Source of the DNA: Bactericera cockerelli
Lineage: Eukaryota > Arthropoda > Insecta > Hemiptera > Triozidae
Direction of reading: 5' to 3'
Assembly: GCA_024516035.1 (NCBI GenBank)
Contig: CM044959.1
Coordinates: 28,732,605 to 28,796,604 of the forward strand
Length of the DNA stretch: 64,000 bases
Of the stretch, positions 11,183 to 25,400 are shown one piece after another. A model generated the notes under the pieces. That model was not told the DNA's origin and did not search any database. It saw nothing but the letters and a program-made list of their open reading frames with translations. Numbering within the stretch: position 1 is the stretch's first letter; each line of letters begins with the position of its first letter. The position numbers and the translations under genes are program-made.

Positions 11183-11954
11183 TATATAATGCGAAATTGC
11201 ATCAATGACTGATTTATTGACTACCTCATCAGGGCAAAAGTATATGGCTCTATGGTGACAGTACCTTAGAAGCTGAAAATTTGCACCCTTTTATTTCACG
11301 AATGAAAAGTGTTTCGATAATTTTCACGACCATGGGCGAGAAATCTTTGTGGCCAAATAGTTCCGCACTTGAGCTTATACAGGGTGGACCAAAAAAAACG
11401 TTTACACCCGTTAATGGTAGATTACTGACGACATTTCCAGCCCGGATCTGCAATCCGTTTTTTTCGGATTCGCCTTTATAACTGCACAAAGTGATTTTTT
11501 GCAACTTTCTGAAAAAGTCCGACTTTGGCTTATTCTTCAAGTCAGAACTCTTTTCCTGTTTAAGATGAGTTGATTCTGAACAATTCCGCAGAAAGCCAAC
11601 AAAATTTCGATGTTTTTAGCCACACTACTTTGTTTTTTACGGTTTGGTTTGGCACCTTTTTTGACACCTGAATAGAAAAAAAATTCTCATGTAAGTTTTT
11701 TACACTTTGAAACACTCAAGATTTGCCCGAACAAATTTCGGCACAGAAACGGGCAAGTTTGATAAAAGTTGGCGGCCAACCCAAGGATGCTAAAAAATAA
11801 TTTTACGATTTTTTATCACGTGATCTTCTGGGAAAACAAACCAGGTAAGTATCAAAAAATGATGTTCAAAATCTTAAAAGTGTTGACCGTGTAGGGTCGT
11901 CTTGTACTCAAAGAGTAATTAGCTATTTATGTCTGATAATTATTTTCCTTGGAA

Positions 11955-12218
11955 TTTTTTTTTTTTTTTTTTTAAGTGGGGTTTAACGTCGCTTTCAACT
12001 GCCATGGTCATATCACGACGGGGGTTTTACCCTCCATTCGCAGGAAACTCACAAACCTGCTACTCACATTGACCTCACCCAGCCTGAGTGGGGCCGGGAA
12101 AAGCCAGCGTCACGAGAATTTGAATGGTCACCCATCCAAGTCTTAACCTCGCTGGCTGTCGCTTAACTTCGGTGTTCTGAAGGGAACCGGTGTATTCAAC
12201 ATGCCATCGACGCTGGCT
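11955..12218 (-). mobile_element. 5S rRNA-derived SINE nested in the mariner-like element
   Basis: One of the most complete copies, antisense. From right to left: 'gccagcgtcgatggcatgtt', the 5S-like block, 'ggatgggtgaccattcaaattc', 'gtgatatgaccatgg', ending 'gcgacgttaaac' and a T-run on the plus strand. It lies wholly inside 11380-14046, so it is younger than that element. Confidence 0.9.
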
Positions 12219-12415
12219 AATTCCTTGGAATTAATTAAAGGCCAGTCAAATGAATGATTGTTTGTTTCTCGATGATAGTTTTCAAGCATATTTTTCTGCA
12301 TTCTATGAAAATAATTCTTTAAACTTCTTGAGTTTTTTTTAGTACAAGTTACATAATTATTATTATTCGGATGCTGAAATGGCAGATATGCATTTAGCAT
12401 AATTATGGAGCTGCC

Positions 12416-12610
12416 AACAGGAACATTTGGGATCACGTGAAAAACATAGTTTACGAAATACCAGTGGAGACGCAAGAGTAGCAGAATCTGGTAGCACGAA
12501 TCCTGTTGGCATTCCATGACCTAACAGAAAAACCTTAAATCTTCCGCAACATTCGACGGAACATGATGAAGAGGTTCAACCTTTGCATCCAGGAAGGTGG
12601 ACGCCACTTC
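12416..12610 (+). pseudogene. Transposase C-terminus remnant, IS630/Tc1-mariner type
   Basis: The plus frame reads NIWDHVKNIVYEIPVETQE, then a stop, VARILLAFHDLTEK, another stop, then IRRNMMKRFNLCIQEGGRHF and TAA. The block RRNM..R..LCI..GGRHF is the familiar C-terminal end of insect mariner-like transposases. Two in-frame stops make it inactive. Confidence 0.75.
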
Positions 12611-14046
12611 TAACAGTTCCTCTGAGGGAATTGAGAAGGGAGGGAGGGAGAGAGATAGAGAGAGAGAGGCAAGAAGGTAGAGGGTACTATGGCTAAATAA
12701 AAATGGCAACAGTCTTTTTTATTTTGTAGTCATGATTTTTTTGCTGGCTCTTGCGTTCGGACCGGGGTGGGATCTTCCGCATGGCAAGTGACTAGCTTAC
12801 CACTGAGCTAATCGTGCGCTTCTAATCGTTTCTCATTGAACATACTAACACAAAATGTTTTTTTTTTTTTAAATACCTTTTTGTTTATATCAAAATAGTA
12901 GAAAACATAATAAAGACTGCAAAAGTTTATTAATTTTACAGTATATTATCTTGTTTTTTTTCAAGATTTCTATTAAGAGTTGGCAATTGGTAAATATTTG
13001 TTATTTAATTAGTATTATTTATGATAGAAGAACCTACCTACATATTTACCTGGCTTCATTTCATAAAGTCTATTATCGTTAGGAAAATTCACTAGTTCTT
13101 TTTCTTTCGTAGGGAAGCATAAGAAAAACTATCCTTACATTATCAAGGCAGTCTCTCAGGGGCTTACATGAATAATAATTATATGCAATGTAGTACCAAT
13201 AGTATCTGATATAACTCAATTTTCAGTTGGTATTACCCCCAAAAAACCATAAGTTGTTAGTGTTACAACAGGTCAGATACAGGTATGAATAAAATATTCC
13301 ATCAGATTTCTTTGATAATTAAAAAATTATTAACCGCCGAGATTTGAACCTCGGTTAAGCGACTAACACTCTTAGCACTAACACATCTAGCTAACACCAC
13401 TGACAAAATGAAAAGCACGAAAATTATCATTTGAATTTTTCTAAACTGGCTGATGAAGGCATGTGAGACCGCGGTATTCAAAAAAAGCAATGTAAACAAT
13501 TTTTGTAAACAATACAAGACGCCCTTACACAGTCTAAAGCTAGAAATCTCTTAGGATTTTTGAAGAGTTTTTGGCAAACATTTAATAATTTTCCCCAGAA
13601 GATCAGGTGATAAAAAATCGTAAAATTATTTTTTAGCATCCTCGGGGTGGCCGCCAACTTTTATCAAACTTGCCCGTGTCTGTGCCAAAATTTGTTCGGA
13701 CAAATGTCGAGTGTTTTATTTAGTAAAAAAGTTTTTTCGAGTGTTTTTTTTCTGTTCAGGTGTAAAAAAATATGACAAACCAAATCCTAAAAAACAAAGT
13801 AGTGTAACTAGAAACATCGAAATTTTGTTAGCTTTCTGCAGAATTGTTCAGAATCAACTCATCCTAAACAGGAAAAAAGTACTGACCTGAAGAATAAGCC
13901 AAAGTCGGACTTTTTTGGAAAGTTGCAAAAAATCACTTTGTGCAGTTACGAAGGCGAATCCGAAAAAAAAGGATTGCAGATCCGAGCTGGAAACGTCGTC
14001 AGTAATCTACCATTAACGGGTGTAAACGTTTTTTTGGTCCACCCTG

Positions 14047-16198
14047 TATACATATGTCCTGTTCACGCAATGTAGTGAGTGGTAAAACTCATCTCAGATG
14101 TAATATGAACCGGTTGAGATTTTAAAACTCAACCATTACCCTTTTTCTCAACTATACAGAAGACACCAAAGTAAAAAGACTACATTGAAATAGGAATAAA
14201 ATGCATTTTCACTATATTTCTACAAGTGATGATGTCTTTCAAAATATGAGATTAGATGTGACTATTTTCTTATAAATAAATGAGAAACATGAAGCATGTT
14301 AATTAGGGCACAAAAAATTTAGTGGCGGAATATTTATGTTGGAATTAATGTTATGGAATGTTAAAAATGAAAAGTTATTTACCGGTTAAATTATTTGCAA
14401 GTTCTATGTTTTCTACAAAAGAGCTCATGGAAATAAAAAAAAGTTATAATGATAAACTTACATAAAAAACATCATTATAAAAATAGATTTTTACGGCAGT
14501 TATTTGAACTGAGATAATAATATTGATTTTGATTTATTTGAACTCTTATTTCTTTTGAAATTTTTCATGCTCCGCTCTTCCTTTAGAATCAAATAAGATC
14601 GAAATCTCACTGACTGAAACATTGCTTCGCAACACTTTGCAATATATTAAACACAAAATGTCGCGAAACGTTTTGAAACAAAATTTTCTATTCAAATCGA
14701 ATCTATTCTGGCAGTGAGAAGTAGAGTAGCATGCAGAAAATAATTATAGGTGTGTTCATATTTTTTTCTAATGTCCACTATTTTTCGAGAAAGAAAACTT
14801 AAAGTGATTACAAGAGCACTCTGTTAAAACCCAAGGATATAAACCTTTTCATTTGAGCATAAACTGATTTTTGCAGACACACAGAAAATACTTAGTCACA
14901 AAAGTAAAAATTAATAAAAAGTTAGATAAGTAAAAGATAGTTAAAGTAAGAAATGGAAATTATACGTTACAGCTAAATTAGTTAAGTTACATGTTTCATA
15001 CTTGCAAATTTATTAAATTACACGAGCATCTGACTAAATTTATACCACGGGAAATAACTAGAGGGTACCTACAAATTAAACAGATAAATTATCTCATGTC
15101 AGTTTTAGTCTGTTTATAAATTGTATCTAATCTAATTCAGGATTTAGAAGAGCCATAGTGAATTTTAAATAATAAATTCAAATCAAAGAACGATGAAGGA
15201 TCGTTCCCGAAATGCACTTAGCAGAAGTTTTAACTATGAATATTATGGAACACCGAATAAATTTATTAGGTATCTTCAAAAAGTTCAACAAGCAAATTAA
15301 AGTGCATTCAGATGTCTCCAAGGATATTCGTGGGTAAGTGTTATATTTCAATATAATTTATTTGTAAACCAAAAAATTAAATAAAGGCAAGAAAAAAGAG
15401 ATAATTCACCATTATTCATTTGGACCAGATAAATCTATACATTTATGTCAATGAATCGGCTTATATGGTCTACATAACTTTACAAACTAAAACTACTAAA
15501 ATGTAAACACATACATTCTTTTGTAAAATGAGAAATCTTAAGGAAACATAAATATATAAGTTTAAATGTCTATAATTTAAATTCTATTATGTAGTTATAT
15601 AATATTTATTGTTAATTTAAAAGTAAAACTACACAAGTTATTGGCACAGTGTACTGTACAAACATCATGAAATGGAGAAATTTGAAATATTTTGAATCTT
15701 AGATATCAAACGTCTAATAATTAATTTGTTTTAAAATACATAGTCGATTTTGAAATATAGAAAGATACTTGAGATACTGTACATGTGCAGAAAAATAGCC
15801 TCCGGGTTGAAATAATATTAAATGCTTTGAGTGAACGGGGCAAGAACTCATTACTATTAGTAAAGATTTTTAATATTAACTAAAGAAGTCATTTTAAGAG
15901 AAAGATTTGTAAAAATTGTGTGTTCTATGACGAAATATTTCTTTGTGCTGCCAGAACACAAGTAGTACAATTTTTCTGCGAGATTCAAGCTCCTTAAATT
16001 CCAGGTTTGAATCCTAGATCTGAGGCGAAATAAGCTGACATATTCTTGACTGACTTTATCCTAATCCTGTTTTCCTCTTTCAATTTCGTGGACAATACAT
16101 TTTGAAACCTTCTTTATAATAAACACAAGTGGTAATATCTTCACACTTTAGAATATCCAAATTATTATCCTTCATTGGTGAAAAAAAAAGAGTTTTAC
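14047..16198. other. WBP11-septin intergenic, no gene seen
   Basis: AT-rich. 14560-14735 (minus) is one of three copies of an unclassified interspersed repeat (others 34810-34960 minus and 62250-62455 plus), recognised by 'tttcatgctcc(g/a)c...tt...gaatcaaat...ctcactga'. Nothing else recognisable. Confidence 0.4.
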
Positions 16199-16204
16199 TT
16201 TATT
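16199..16204 (-). promoter_or_regulatory. Septin poly(A) signal AATAAA
   Basis: TTTATT on the plus strand reads AATAAA on the septin strand, about 215 nt after the septin stop codon. It is a plausible cleavage signal. Confidence 0.5.
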
Positions 16205-16418
16205 TCTATAATCTCTCAAGTTTATGAGATGGGAGGGTTTATAAATTTTAAGAAAAAATCACTTGCCATAAGCTTATGTAAATGAAATCTATTACATGTT
16301 GAATGAGTGAATGACCACTAGATTCAATAGCTCTCTAACATTGAGTGAAAACCCAAGGTTCGTTTCATAAAATGGTCGTGAGTCACAATTCCAGGGTGTC
16401 GACCCTCGCATGAGGCCT

Positions 16419-19400
16419 CTACTTCTTCTTGCTCTTGCCCAGAGTGAGGGTATGGCTGCCCGACATAGTAGATACTTGTTGCTTCCGTCGGGTGAACTCG
16501 AGAAGATCCTCTTCCAGTTTTTTCCTTGCGTCCTCGAGTCGTTTCTTCTCGTCTGCATGATCTTTCTTTAGCTTGTCGAATTTGGAGTGGAGCTGTGAAA
16601 AAGGCAAAGAGTTAATCGGGCATACTTTACATGATTAATGAGGAGAGCTGTTTCTAGAATCTTCCTTTAGAATCAAAGGAAGAGTGGGATCAAATATTTA
16701 AATGAGCAGACTATAAGACAGTGCCGAAAATACTACTAATTCAGAATTATTAAGGTTTTATCTGTATTCTGTCAGCATCGATGGCGCGTTGAATGCACCG
16801 GTTCTCGTAGGATCATTGAAGTTAAGCAACGTCCAACGAGGTGAAGAATTCGTGATGCTGGCATACCGGCCTAGCCCAGGCTGGGTGAAGTTAATGTGGG
16901 TAGCAGGTTTGTGAGTTTCCTGCGAATGGAGGGTAACACCTCCGTCGTGATATGATTGTGCAAGCGAAGTTAAACCAAACTTAAAAAAAAAGGTTTTATC
17001 TCTTTATGAATCGCAATTCTGGTGTTGAATCAATCACCAGTTAAAGCAATGCATCACGTTTTTTTGTGAGTCTCCTGAAAACCAAAACCAGTTTTTCGCC
17101 GACTTGATGTGATGGACCGACACTTATTATTATTATTTAACACTTTATTGGTCAACTACATACATTCAACAAAATAGGACATGATAAAAAAAAAAAAAAA
17201 AAAATAGAATATGTAGTGAACCAAGGGGTGAGGTTAAAGCCTGTGGCTTTCTCTTCCACCGAACCCCATAGGATATAAAAAATAATGAAAAAAATATATA
17301 TATATAACAACTAATAACAAATACTTGTAAAAAGTAGAAGGAAACAAAATTTAACAAAAAAAAAAGAAAAGAAAAAAATTAAAGGCACAATGAAAAGTAT
17401 AGAAAATAGAGAGTAGTCACTGTGGCAGAGCGAGTTAGCGCGCTAGGCATTGCACACATGGTGACCTGGGTTCGATTCCCAGCGGGGGAGGATTTTTTCT
17501 GCTCTGTACTTGGATGTTCGGGGTCCACTCATAACCTCGTGAGGAAAAATGAGTAGCTGCTTTAATGTGAAGCAGCGACCAGTGGCAGAATCTTAGGCAA
17601 AAAAAATAATACAAGATATTGTAAATTAAAGTGGTAAAGTCCTATGATTCTGCGCTATCCACTACAATTGTGACATAATAACACAAAGAAAAAGCATTAT
17701 TATTATTATAGAAAATAGAGAAGACACTCACTTCTTTCTCTGATTCCTTGAGCTCGTTCTCCTTCTCCTTAACCCGCACCACGAACATCTGTCTCATCTC
17801 GTCCTCCTTCTTCTGCAGCTCCGCCAGGTGACTAGATCTCTTGCTCTCGTACGACTGCTGGAAACTCATCGGCTTGTTCTCCGAGTCCACGTCACTGAAA
17901 CCCATCTGAGAAACCCACCCAATCAATCAGCGTTAGTCAAATGTCTGTCCCGGTAGCTCAGTGGTAAAGGCGGCACTCTGTGAATCCAGATAATCCAGAT
18001 GCCGTGGGTTCGAACCCAGCCGGGACATGACAACTTATCCTCCCATTTGGGATTTTTTCCACATAATAATATGTCTTGGGCTTACTGCTGGAATAATGGG
18101 ACTTTAATAGTCCTAATCGGGCAGTATAAATAAGGCGATATTATTATTATTAAAAATGAAATCGGAAAGCTGACATCAATAGTAACTGTTGTTTTTACAC
18201 TCATCAATACTACAGTAGTTGAATAGTTTTGCAATGGATTGAAAGAGTTTAAAAAATAAATTCCAAGACGAGTACCGTGTGTCGATTGTGTCATGTTTCA
18301 AGACATAATTTTTGAAACTTTTAAGCTAGAGTGGTGTATATTTTTTTATTTTTAATACACAACCCAGAGCTTGAACTGAACTGCAAAATGGGAAATTCGT
18401 AACGAGCTTGGAAACATGAACCTTACTTTTTTCCTCTCTAAAAATATGCAAAAGCAACTACTAACAGATGGATAAATCTTTGAGAAACAAACATTCCAAT
18501 ATTAGCACAGAGGAATGGTTGATGATCCCAATGTAAGGTTACACTCTCACTAAAGCAGGATAGTTAGAGGAGCTGACCCACTTACCTCTTCCAAATCAAG
18601 GAGCTTACCCTCTTACCTTTTCCAATTCAAGGAGCTGACCCACTTACCTTTTCCAATTCAAGGAGTTGACCCACTTACCTTTTCCAATTCAAGGAGCTGA
18701 CCCACTTACCTCTTCCAATTTAAGGATCTGACCCACTTAACTCTTCCAGTTCAAGGAGCTGACCCACTTACCTCTTACAAATCAATTAGCTGACCCACTT
18801 AACTCTTCAAATTCAAGGATCTGACCCACTTAACTCTTCCAATTCAAGGATCTGACCCACTTACCTCTTCCAATTCATGGATCTGACCCACTCACCTCTT
18901 CCAATTCAAGGAGCTTACCCTGTTACCTTTTCCAATCCAAGGAGCTGACTCATTTACATCTTCCAATTCAAGTATCTGACCCACTTAACTCTTCCAATTC
19001 AAGGAGTTGAGCCACTTACCTCTTCCAATTTAAGGAGCTGACCCACTTACCTCTTCCAACCGCTTCTTCCTGTAGAGCTCGTAGTGACGGCAGTGAGTTT
19101 TCTCCCGCATATCCTCCATGTTGGTTCGGATCAGCATTTCTCGGAGTTTTACGAAATCACAGTGGCCCTCATTCTCCACTGAAATGATTGTAACAGAGGT
19201 CAATCAAACATTATTGCTCCATTCTTTTTCATTTACTTTCAATTCCGATCATATTAAAATTATCAGAATAACATCAAAATAAAATATTATCAGAATAACA
19301 TCAAAATAAAATTATCAGAATAACATCAAAATAAAAAAAATCAGAATAACACAACTATGAACAATAAATGTTCTCAGTTTAGACCTGGTCCTTGTTCCAG

Positions 19401-22400
19401 AGAGCACTCACACTAACATAATCCCCAAATACCACTTTCAACCGTCACACAACTCAATCTGATTGGTTCATTTGAACGAAATAACCAATCAAAGTGTGTT
19501 GTCCGACGGCTGAAAGGGAGATTTGGAGAATGTGAGAGTGAGTGCTTTCTGGAACAAGGCCATGAGAAATATCGTAATGGAGATATGATAGAATTTAGAA
19601 AAACCAGGGAAAGGAAAGCAGATTATTATATTACAATTTTTTTATGGTTTCATTTTTTTACATACTATGGAGTTTGGTAGAAGAGAAAGCCACAGGCTTT
19701 TAACCTGGCCCCTTGGTTCACTACATATTCTATTGCGTTCTCTTCATTTCATGTCTTGTATTGCAGGCAAACTACAGTGTAGGTATGTAGTTTGCCAAGA
19801 AAGTATTAAATAATAATAATAATTATTATTATATTGTTTCGCAAACATTTTTGCCTTTTATAATAAAAAAAAAAAAAATCAGTTTTTCTCCACTCATCTC
19901 CTTATTGAGCTTGTCCTTGAAGCTCAATAAGGTCCTTATTGAGCTTGTCTTTTGAATGTCATGTCTTCCTAGAATTTTCACTTGAAATTTTGATGCTTAA
20001 AATTTTAACAGGACTTTATGCTGCCATACCCTCTTCCTTCCCAAGCGCTTTTATCATTTGTAGTGGTACCTGTCCGATGTGCATCCAAATGCACATTTTC
20101 TGAGTAGTGTTATCTTCCCGATCGCAATATAGGGTTTGTAATGGTATCTTCCCAAGGTGCATTCAAATGCACAAACACTTTTCTGAACTCATGTTGATTT
20201 TAATCTTTAATGTGAACGGATCTTTACCACAGAGGTTTTTTCAAAGGAAGGAGAACTCTGTGCGTTATTATAGGCGGGACAATTTTGTCTTGGTATGATA
20301 GCATTACCAAAAAAATGTGCATTCAGATGCACATTGGGAAGGAAGAGGATACCGGCGCGTGCCTGATAATAATAATAATAATAAGAGATTACCTTGCACG
20401 GTGCCCCACGGGTACTGGCGGGACCTCATCATCTTGTTGCCCACCTTCACGAACTCCGTGCTGCCCACCACAGCGAAGGGCACGTGCTGGTTCATGGCCG
20501 CGTTCACGTCAGACATGGTGTCGTCATCCGTCGGGAACTGGTAGATCTGCACGCCGTTCGCGCTCAGCTCGGTCATAATGTTAGACTGCAAGGCGAGGGA
20601 TACGACAGAGAAAGATGAGTATTTGCTCTTCATCATCATCATCAAAGGGTGGCGTTATCGTGAACGATGGTAGACAGACAGTTGAGGAATGACTCAGCAC
20701 TTCTACCACTGTCTTTACAAGGAGGCTAATAATTGACAAGGGCCCCCAGAACCAAGCCAAACGGAGCTCTTACCAAACGGAGAAAAATACAAGATATTTT
20801 AATTGGAAAAAATGGACAGTTCGATAATCAAATCTATTAGATGTGGTTTCTTTTGATTGGAGTTTCGCTCGGTGAGCGATTTCGGCAATTGACCCTAACA
20901 TATACATAATATATGGCCTCAGGTATGACCGCTTAACGTCTCAGGAAGAGAAGCTATGAAAGATTTTAAAAGTAACTAAGATGAGAAATGAGAAGTTCGG
21001 GATAAAGCTGTGAGTTACCAGGTTTGACATGATAGAGAGAAATTCTCAACCAAAAGTAAAAACCCTGGAGGATACACTCACTCATTGATAAATAAATAAT
21101 CAATATACACTCCTCTAAGAGTGGTCAAGACAGGAAGTCTTTAGATGGGAATATCTATTTATCTCACTATGAGTAGTCACCGTGGCCAATGGGTTTAGCG
21201 GTTTCGATCCCGGCGGTCCACTCATACTTCGTGAGGAAAAATGAGTAGCTGCTTTAATGTGAGTAGCGACCAGTGGCGGAATTATAGGAAAAAGCAAGTT
21301 ATTAGGATATTATAAGATACGGAGAAGTCCTAAAATTTTGCGCTACCCACTATTGTGATAAAATAACACAAAGAAACACATTTATTTATTACTTATTTAT
21401 TTGTCTATGTAGATAAGATCTAAGAAAGATACATAGTTGTTTTGCTTACCTTGAACTTTTGTAATTCACTCTTGGAGATAGTGTCCGCTTTAGCGATGAT
21501 AGGAATAATGTTTACTTTCGAGTCCAACTTCTTCATACACACAAGATCTAGTGACTTTAAACTGAAAGCAAAATCAATAGATTTTTCTTATTATCTGTAA
21601 ACTACAGTAGATTCGTCGTTAAAAAAATAATTATCTTTTTCCCGATTGGGTCAAATTTCTTCTCTCATTTCCAACATTAAAAATGTATATATCAGAGTTT
21701 ATAAATACACTTGGTAAAAAAACATATTCCAATAGGTGCATTAGATAGAAACTCACCCATGGCCTGTAGGGCAGATGAAATACAAACACACGTGGATCCT
21801 GTTGTCGTGGTACGTGCTGAGAGAGCGTTTGATCTTGAGTTCCTCCTGCAGGTATGCTTCGAACTGGTTGTCAATGTAGTCCACAATGGATTTGAAACTG
21901 TCCTCCTTGTTAATCTGGTCTCCGTAGCCCACTGTGTCGACAATCGTGAGCTGACACCACAGACAAAGAATGATAATTCAGAGATAAAATGAACGTCTCT
22001 CATGCAAAAGTTTACAGGTTCAAAACCCAAAGCTGACAAGTCAGTCCTATAAGTGTCTAGGGTAGCTTTAATTTTATCGCAACGATATTGAAAAGGCTGT
22101 GAAACGAAAAAATCATTTTGTTGTAATTATTCTTCTCCCGACAATTTATTCTATTATTTTTACGACCATATGATGTCGAGTGTTTATAACAAAATAAAAA
22201 ATAATTCTTTGCAAATAGTATAGGTGGTAAATTTTTAATCGGAATATTTCAAGGGTACATGATAAATAGTATCTGCATATTCCGGGGTTAAGTGGCAGAG
22301 AATGCCTAAGGCATCAACTTCGCCCCTCATCACAAAACAACTGTTAATAAAATTAATAATGTTCTATATTTTTTGTACATATTTTTAACTGTTTTTTTTT

Positions 22401-25400
22401 TTTAATATTGTTATTAATTTATTTTTGTTTGTTTTGTAGAAAAAATATAGTGTAAAAAAAAATCCGTATATCAATTACAATGGTATTTCTTGACGTACTT
22501 CACAAATTGACCATTTTCTTTCATTAACACTCACCTTGAGCTTGACATTGTTTTCCTGGAGCTCGTAGGTGTGAGCTTTCAATTTCACCGACGGCAGAGA
22601 GTGAGGGGAAGGGGTGGATTCAAAGGTCGTATTGAACAAGGAATCCATCAGGGTGGATTTTCCCAACCCTGTCTCTCCTGAAATAGTGAAGAAAAGACAA
22701 ATCCATGAGGTACAATTATAGAATTGAAATAAATTAATAATTCATTTATTTATCTTCATCCTGGCTGGCTGGCTCCATATCGCCGAAAAAGTTAAACGTT
22801 TTTCTTCTGTTAGTATTAATATCTATACTGTTAGATTTCTATCAAAACAAAAATGAAAAATAGCTAGAAAATTTTATCTACAAAAAAAGTCTCAAATTTA
22901 GTCCGTAAGGAAATACATGGAGAGTCAAATGGAACAACATCAAGTGTCCGGTGAGTCCTGCTAGTAAGTGTCGTAGTTTTTCCTAGCTCAACGGACATTG
23001 TTGAGACAACGGAAGAGAATGCCGTTGGCATTAGCACCGCCCTTGATCAAGTTTTGTTTTATTTCAATTTCTATGTAAATATTCTATGTACCTACTTTAT
23101 TGTAAATAAAACTTGATCCAACATGTTTAATAATAATTGTTCATTTTTTATTTTCCATTTGAGCTTATTAATAGCAGCTGAGAATCCATCACCAGTATGA
23201 AGGGTCGGTGTCTTCGTGCGACATTATTTCTATTCTATTCAGGACGATACAACCAGAAGAATAATATAAAACGTCTCATCTAAATCTTTAAACTCTTTAA
23301 ATAAAATAAACCTTTTTTTTGTTCAAGCCCCAACATTTTTCGATGATTTATAGTTTAATAACACTAACTTCAATTGATTCTTGCATCGCTTAATACCACT
23401 TCATGCAAAAAGAGCAAACGAGCCAAAAATTAATTGCAATCATTAATTATTAATTAAGGTCAAGAACTGGGTACTTCTGAGTTGTCTCAGGTCAATACAG
23501 TACACGGCATTATACACTAACATAAACTGTATGGTATCAATGTGATTACATTTATGACTACATGACTACAAACATTCATAGTTCATATATTATACTTTTT
23601 CATAATACCTATGTACTCGTGTATGATCAACAGTAGATGACTAATTGACCAAACAGTCTAAACAGAGTCGCATGTTATTTGTAAACTGAGTCATGGGTTA
23701 ATTATGGAGTCAAACGCTCTTTCATTTTGAATCTCGATCAATCAATAAATGCGATGTTTACATAAATATTTATATTGATCGTCTAGGGTCTGGGGCAGGG
23801 ATCTTCAACCTGTTTCAGGGGGAGGGGGGGGGGAAGGGGGGCACCTATTTGTGCATGAATTAATAATACAAATATAATACATACAATACAATAAAATTAT
23901 AATAATAAATATATAAATACATATATATTATCATTTATCTAGACTTGTACAATCTGCACATACTCATAATTCGTACTATTATTCGTACATTTTTTGCATT
24001 ACGAAAAAAAAATCTTGGGCGGCTAGCGCTGCGCTGGAAAAACATGAATGAGCTCGCGGGACTGGGCTTCACTTCCAAAAGTATTGGTAAAAATGTCTTT
24101 GATATCTAAACACACCAACTTCATTAATCAGTTGATTAGAACTGTTCAGAGATTTACCACCCTGTTTTAATGTAATTGATTGATGTTCATGATTTACATT
24201 AAAACACTTTTTTTGTGACTAATTTGATGATAGCCTGTGAATAACCCAATTGTCTTCTTTTGGGAGATGATCACTTTGGAATATAAAAACCCGAACATTC
24301 TCGGAGAACCACAAGCTAGCTCTGTAACGAAAAAACGTGTTGATATTGATAGTATGTAACTCACCTATACATAGTATATTGAATATGAACCCTGACAGGA
24401 CAGACTTGTTAACCAACTGTTCTGGTAGCGTATCAAACCCCACATGGCCTGAAAGTTTCAGCGTTCGTAGAGTGTCCGCCAATTTGTTTTCATTCTGGAA
24501 AAAATATTCACATAATTTCATTGGTATCAATTGAATAATTTACTAATCCGACAAGCCCCGGAAAAATAAAACCCACATTTAAGGATAAGCCAAAAATACA
24601 AAATACCACACAAAAGAAGTGAAGAAAACAAAAGCATATAGAGACAGAAAAAAAAGAATTGGTTTAAGTAGATTCACTTGGTCCTACGGAAAATACATTG
24701 GAATATTGTATACTCAGTTAAATGAATAAAATATAAAGGAGGAGAATCCCCAAGAAAAAGGAACACAATTACAAATACATAGAAGATCAAAACATCTACT
24801 TTGATTACTCATGTCATGTGTGTACTCACATAATGGTAAGCATTTAATTAAGTGTGTAAAAGTTGTACACGCGCGTGTGTAAAAGTTGTGTCAAGCTGGC
24901 CACGCCACTTCAAGCACAAATTTTGGTAGCTAATTAATTAATTTATACTTTTTACAGGATTTCAGGATATCTAATTACAAAATTGTGTGCCTTTACAAAG
25001 GTTGCTAAAGCCCATTTTAATTAACTAGTCGTTAGTTAACAGTTAGTTAACTATTCGGCTGTTTTCATTTTACACACAATTCATTTCACAGACATACAAT
25101 TTTTTTCTTCTACAGTTAGTGAATTCTACCTTACAATTTTCAACGGTCTGTTTTTCCAGTAGTTGTTACGAAGTTTACAAATAATGGAAGGAAAATTTTC
25201 TTTCCATTATTTTGGTTAATTTGAAGTTGTGGGAATTTGAATGTGTCAGAAATGAAGTGTGTGTGAAATGACGGTGACTCAGCTAATCCATTACTTGTAA
25301 AGGCGGGCGGGATTCCGGCCAAGCATGCCAAGCATGCGGGATACAATAAAAGTTTAGTCTGAAAATTGTTCAGAAGATTGCTAATAAGCCTACTATTTTA

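Larger units (their letters stand above)
11380..14046 (+). mobile_element. Mariner/Tc1-like element with about 450-bp TIRs
   Basis: Begins CAGGGTGGACCAAAAAAAAC (11380) and ends with the complement ...GGTCCACCCTG (14046), flanked on both sides by TATA, compatible with TA-type insertion. The inverted repeats extend to about 11836 and from about 13590 with high similarity. The interior holds a broken transposase 3' end (12416-12610), a nested 5S-type SINE and GA-rich microsatellite. A solo copy of the terminal repeat is at 29293-29410. Confidence 0.85.

Noticed and set aside
12143..12709. Minus-strand open frames in the mariner-like element
   Set aside because: The opposite strand contains a recognisable transposase C-terminus, and the minus frames are its shadow plus antisense SINE.
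18569..19064. CRISPR-like array of 31-bp repeats
   Set aside because: Units are contiguous without spacers, in a eukaryotic intron, and derive from the exon 7 donor.
20285..20645. Several plus-strand open frames near septin exon 6
   Set aside because: They are antisense shadows of the GC-rich septin exon.
23798..24100. hAT-type MITE suggested by 'cagggatcttcaacctgttt'
   Set aside because: I could not find a convincing inverted partner or 8-bp target-site duplication.
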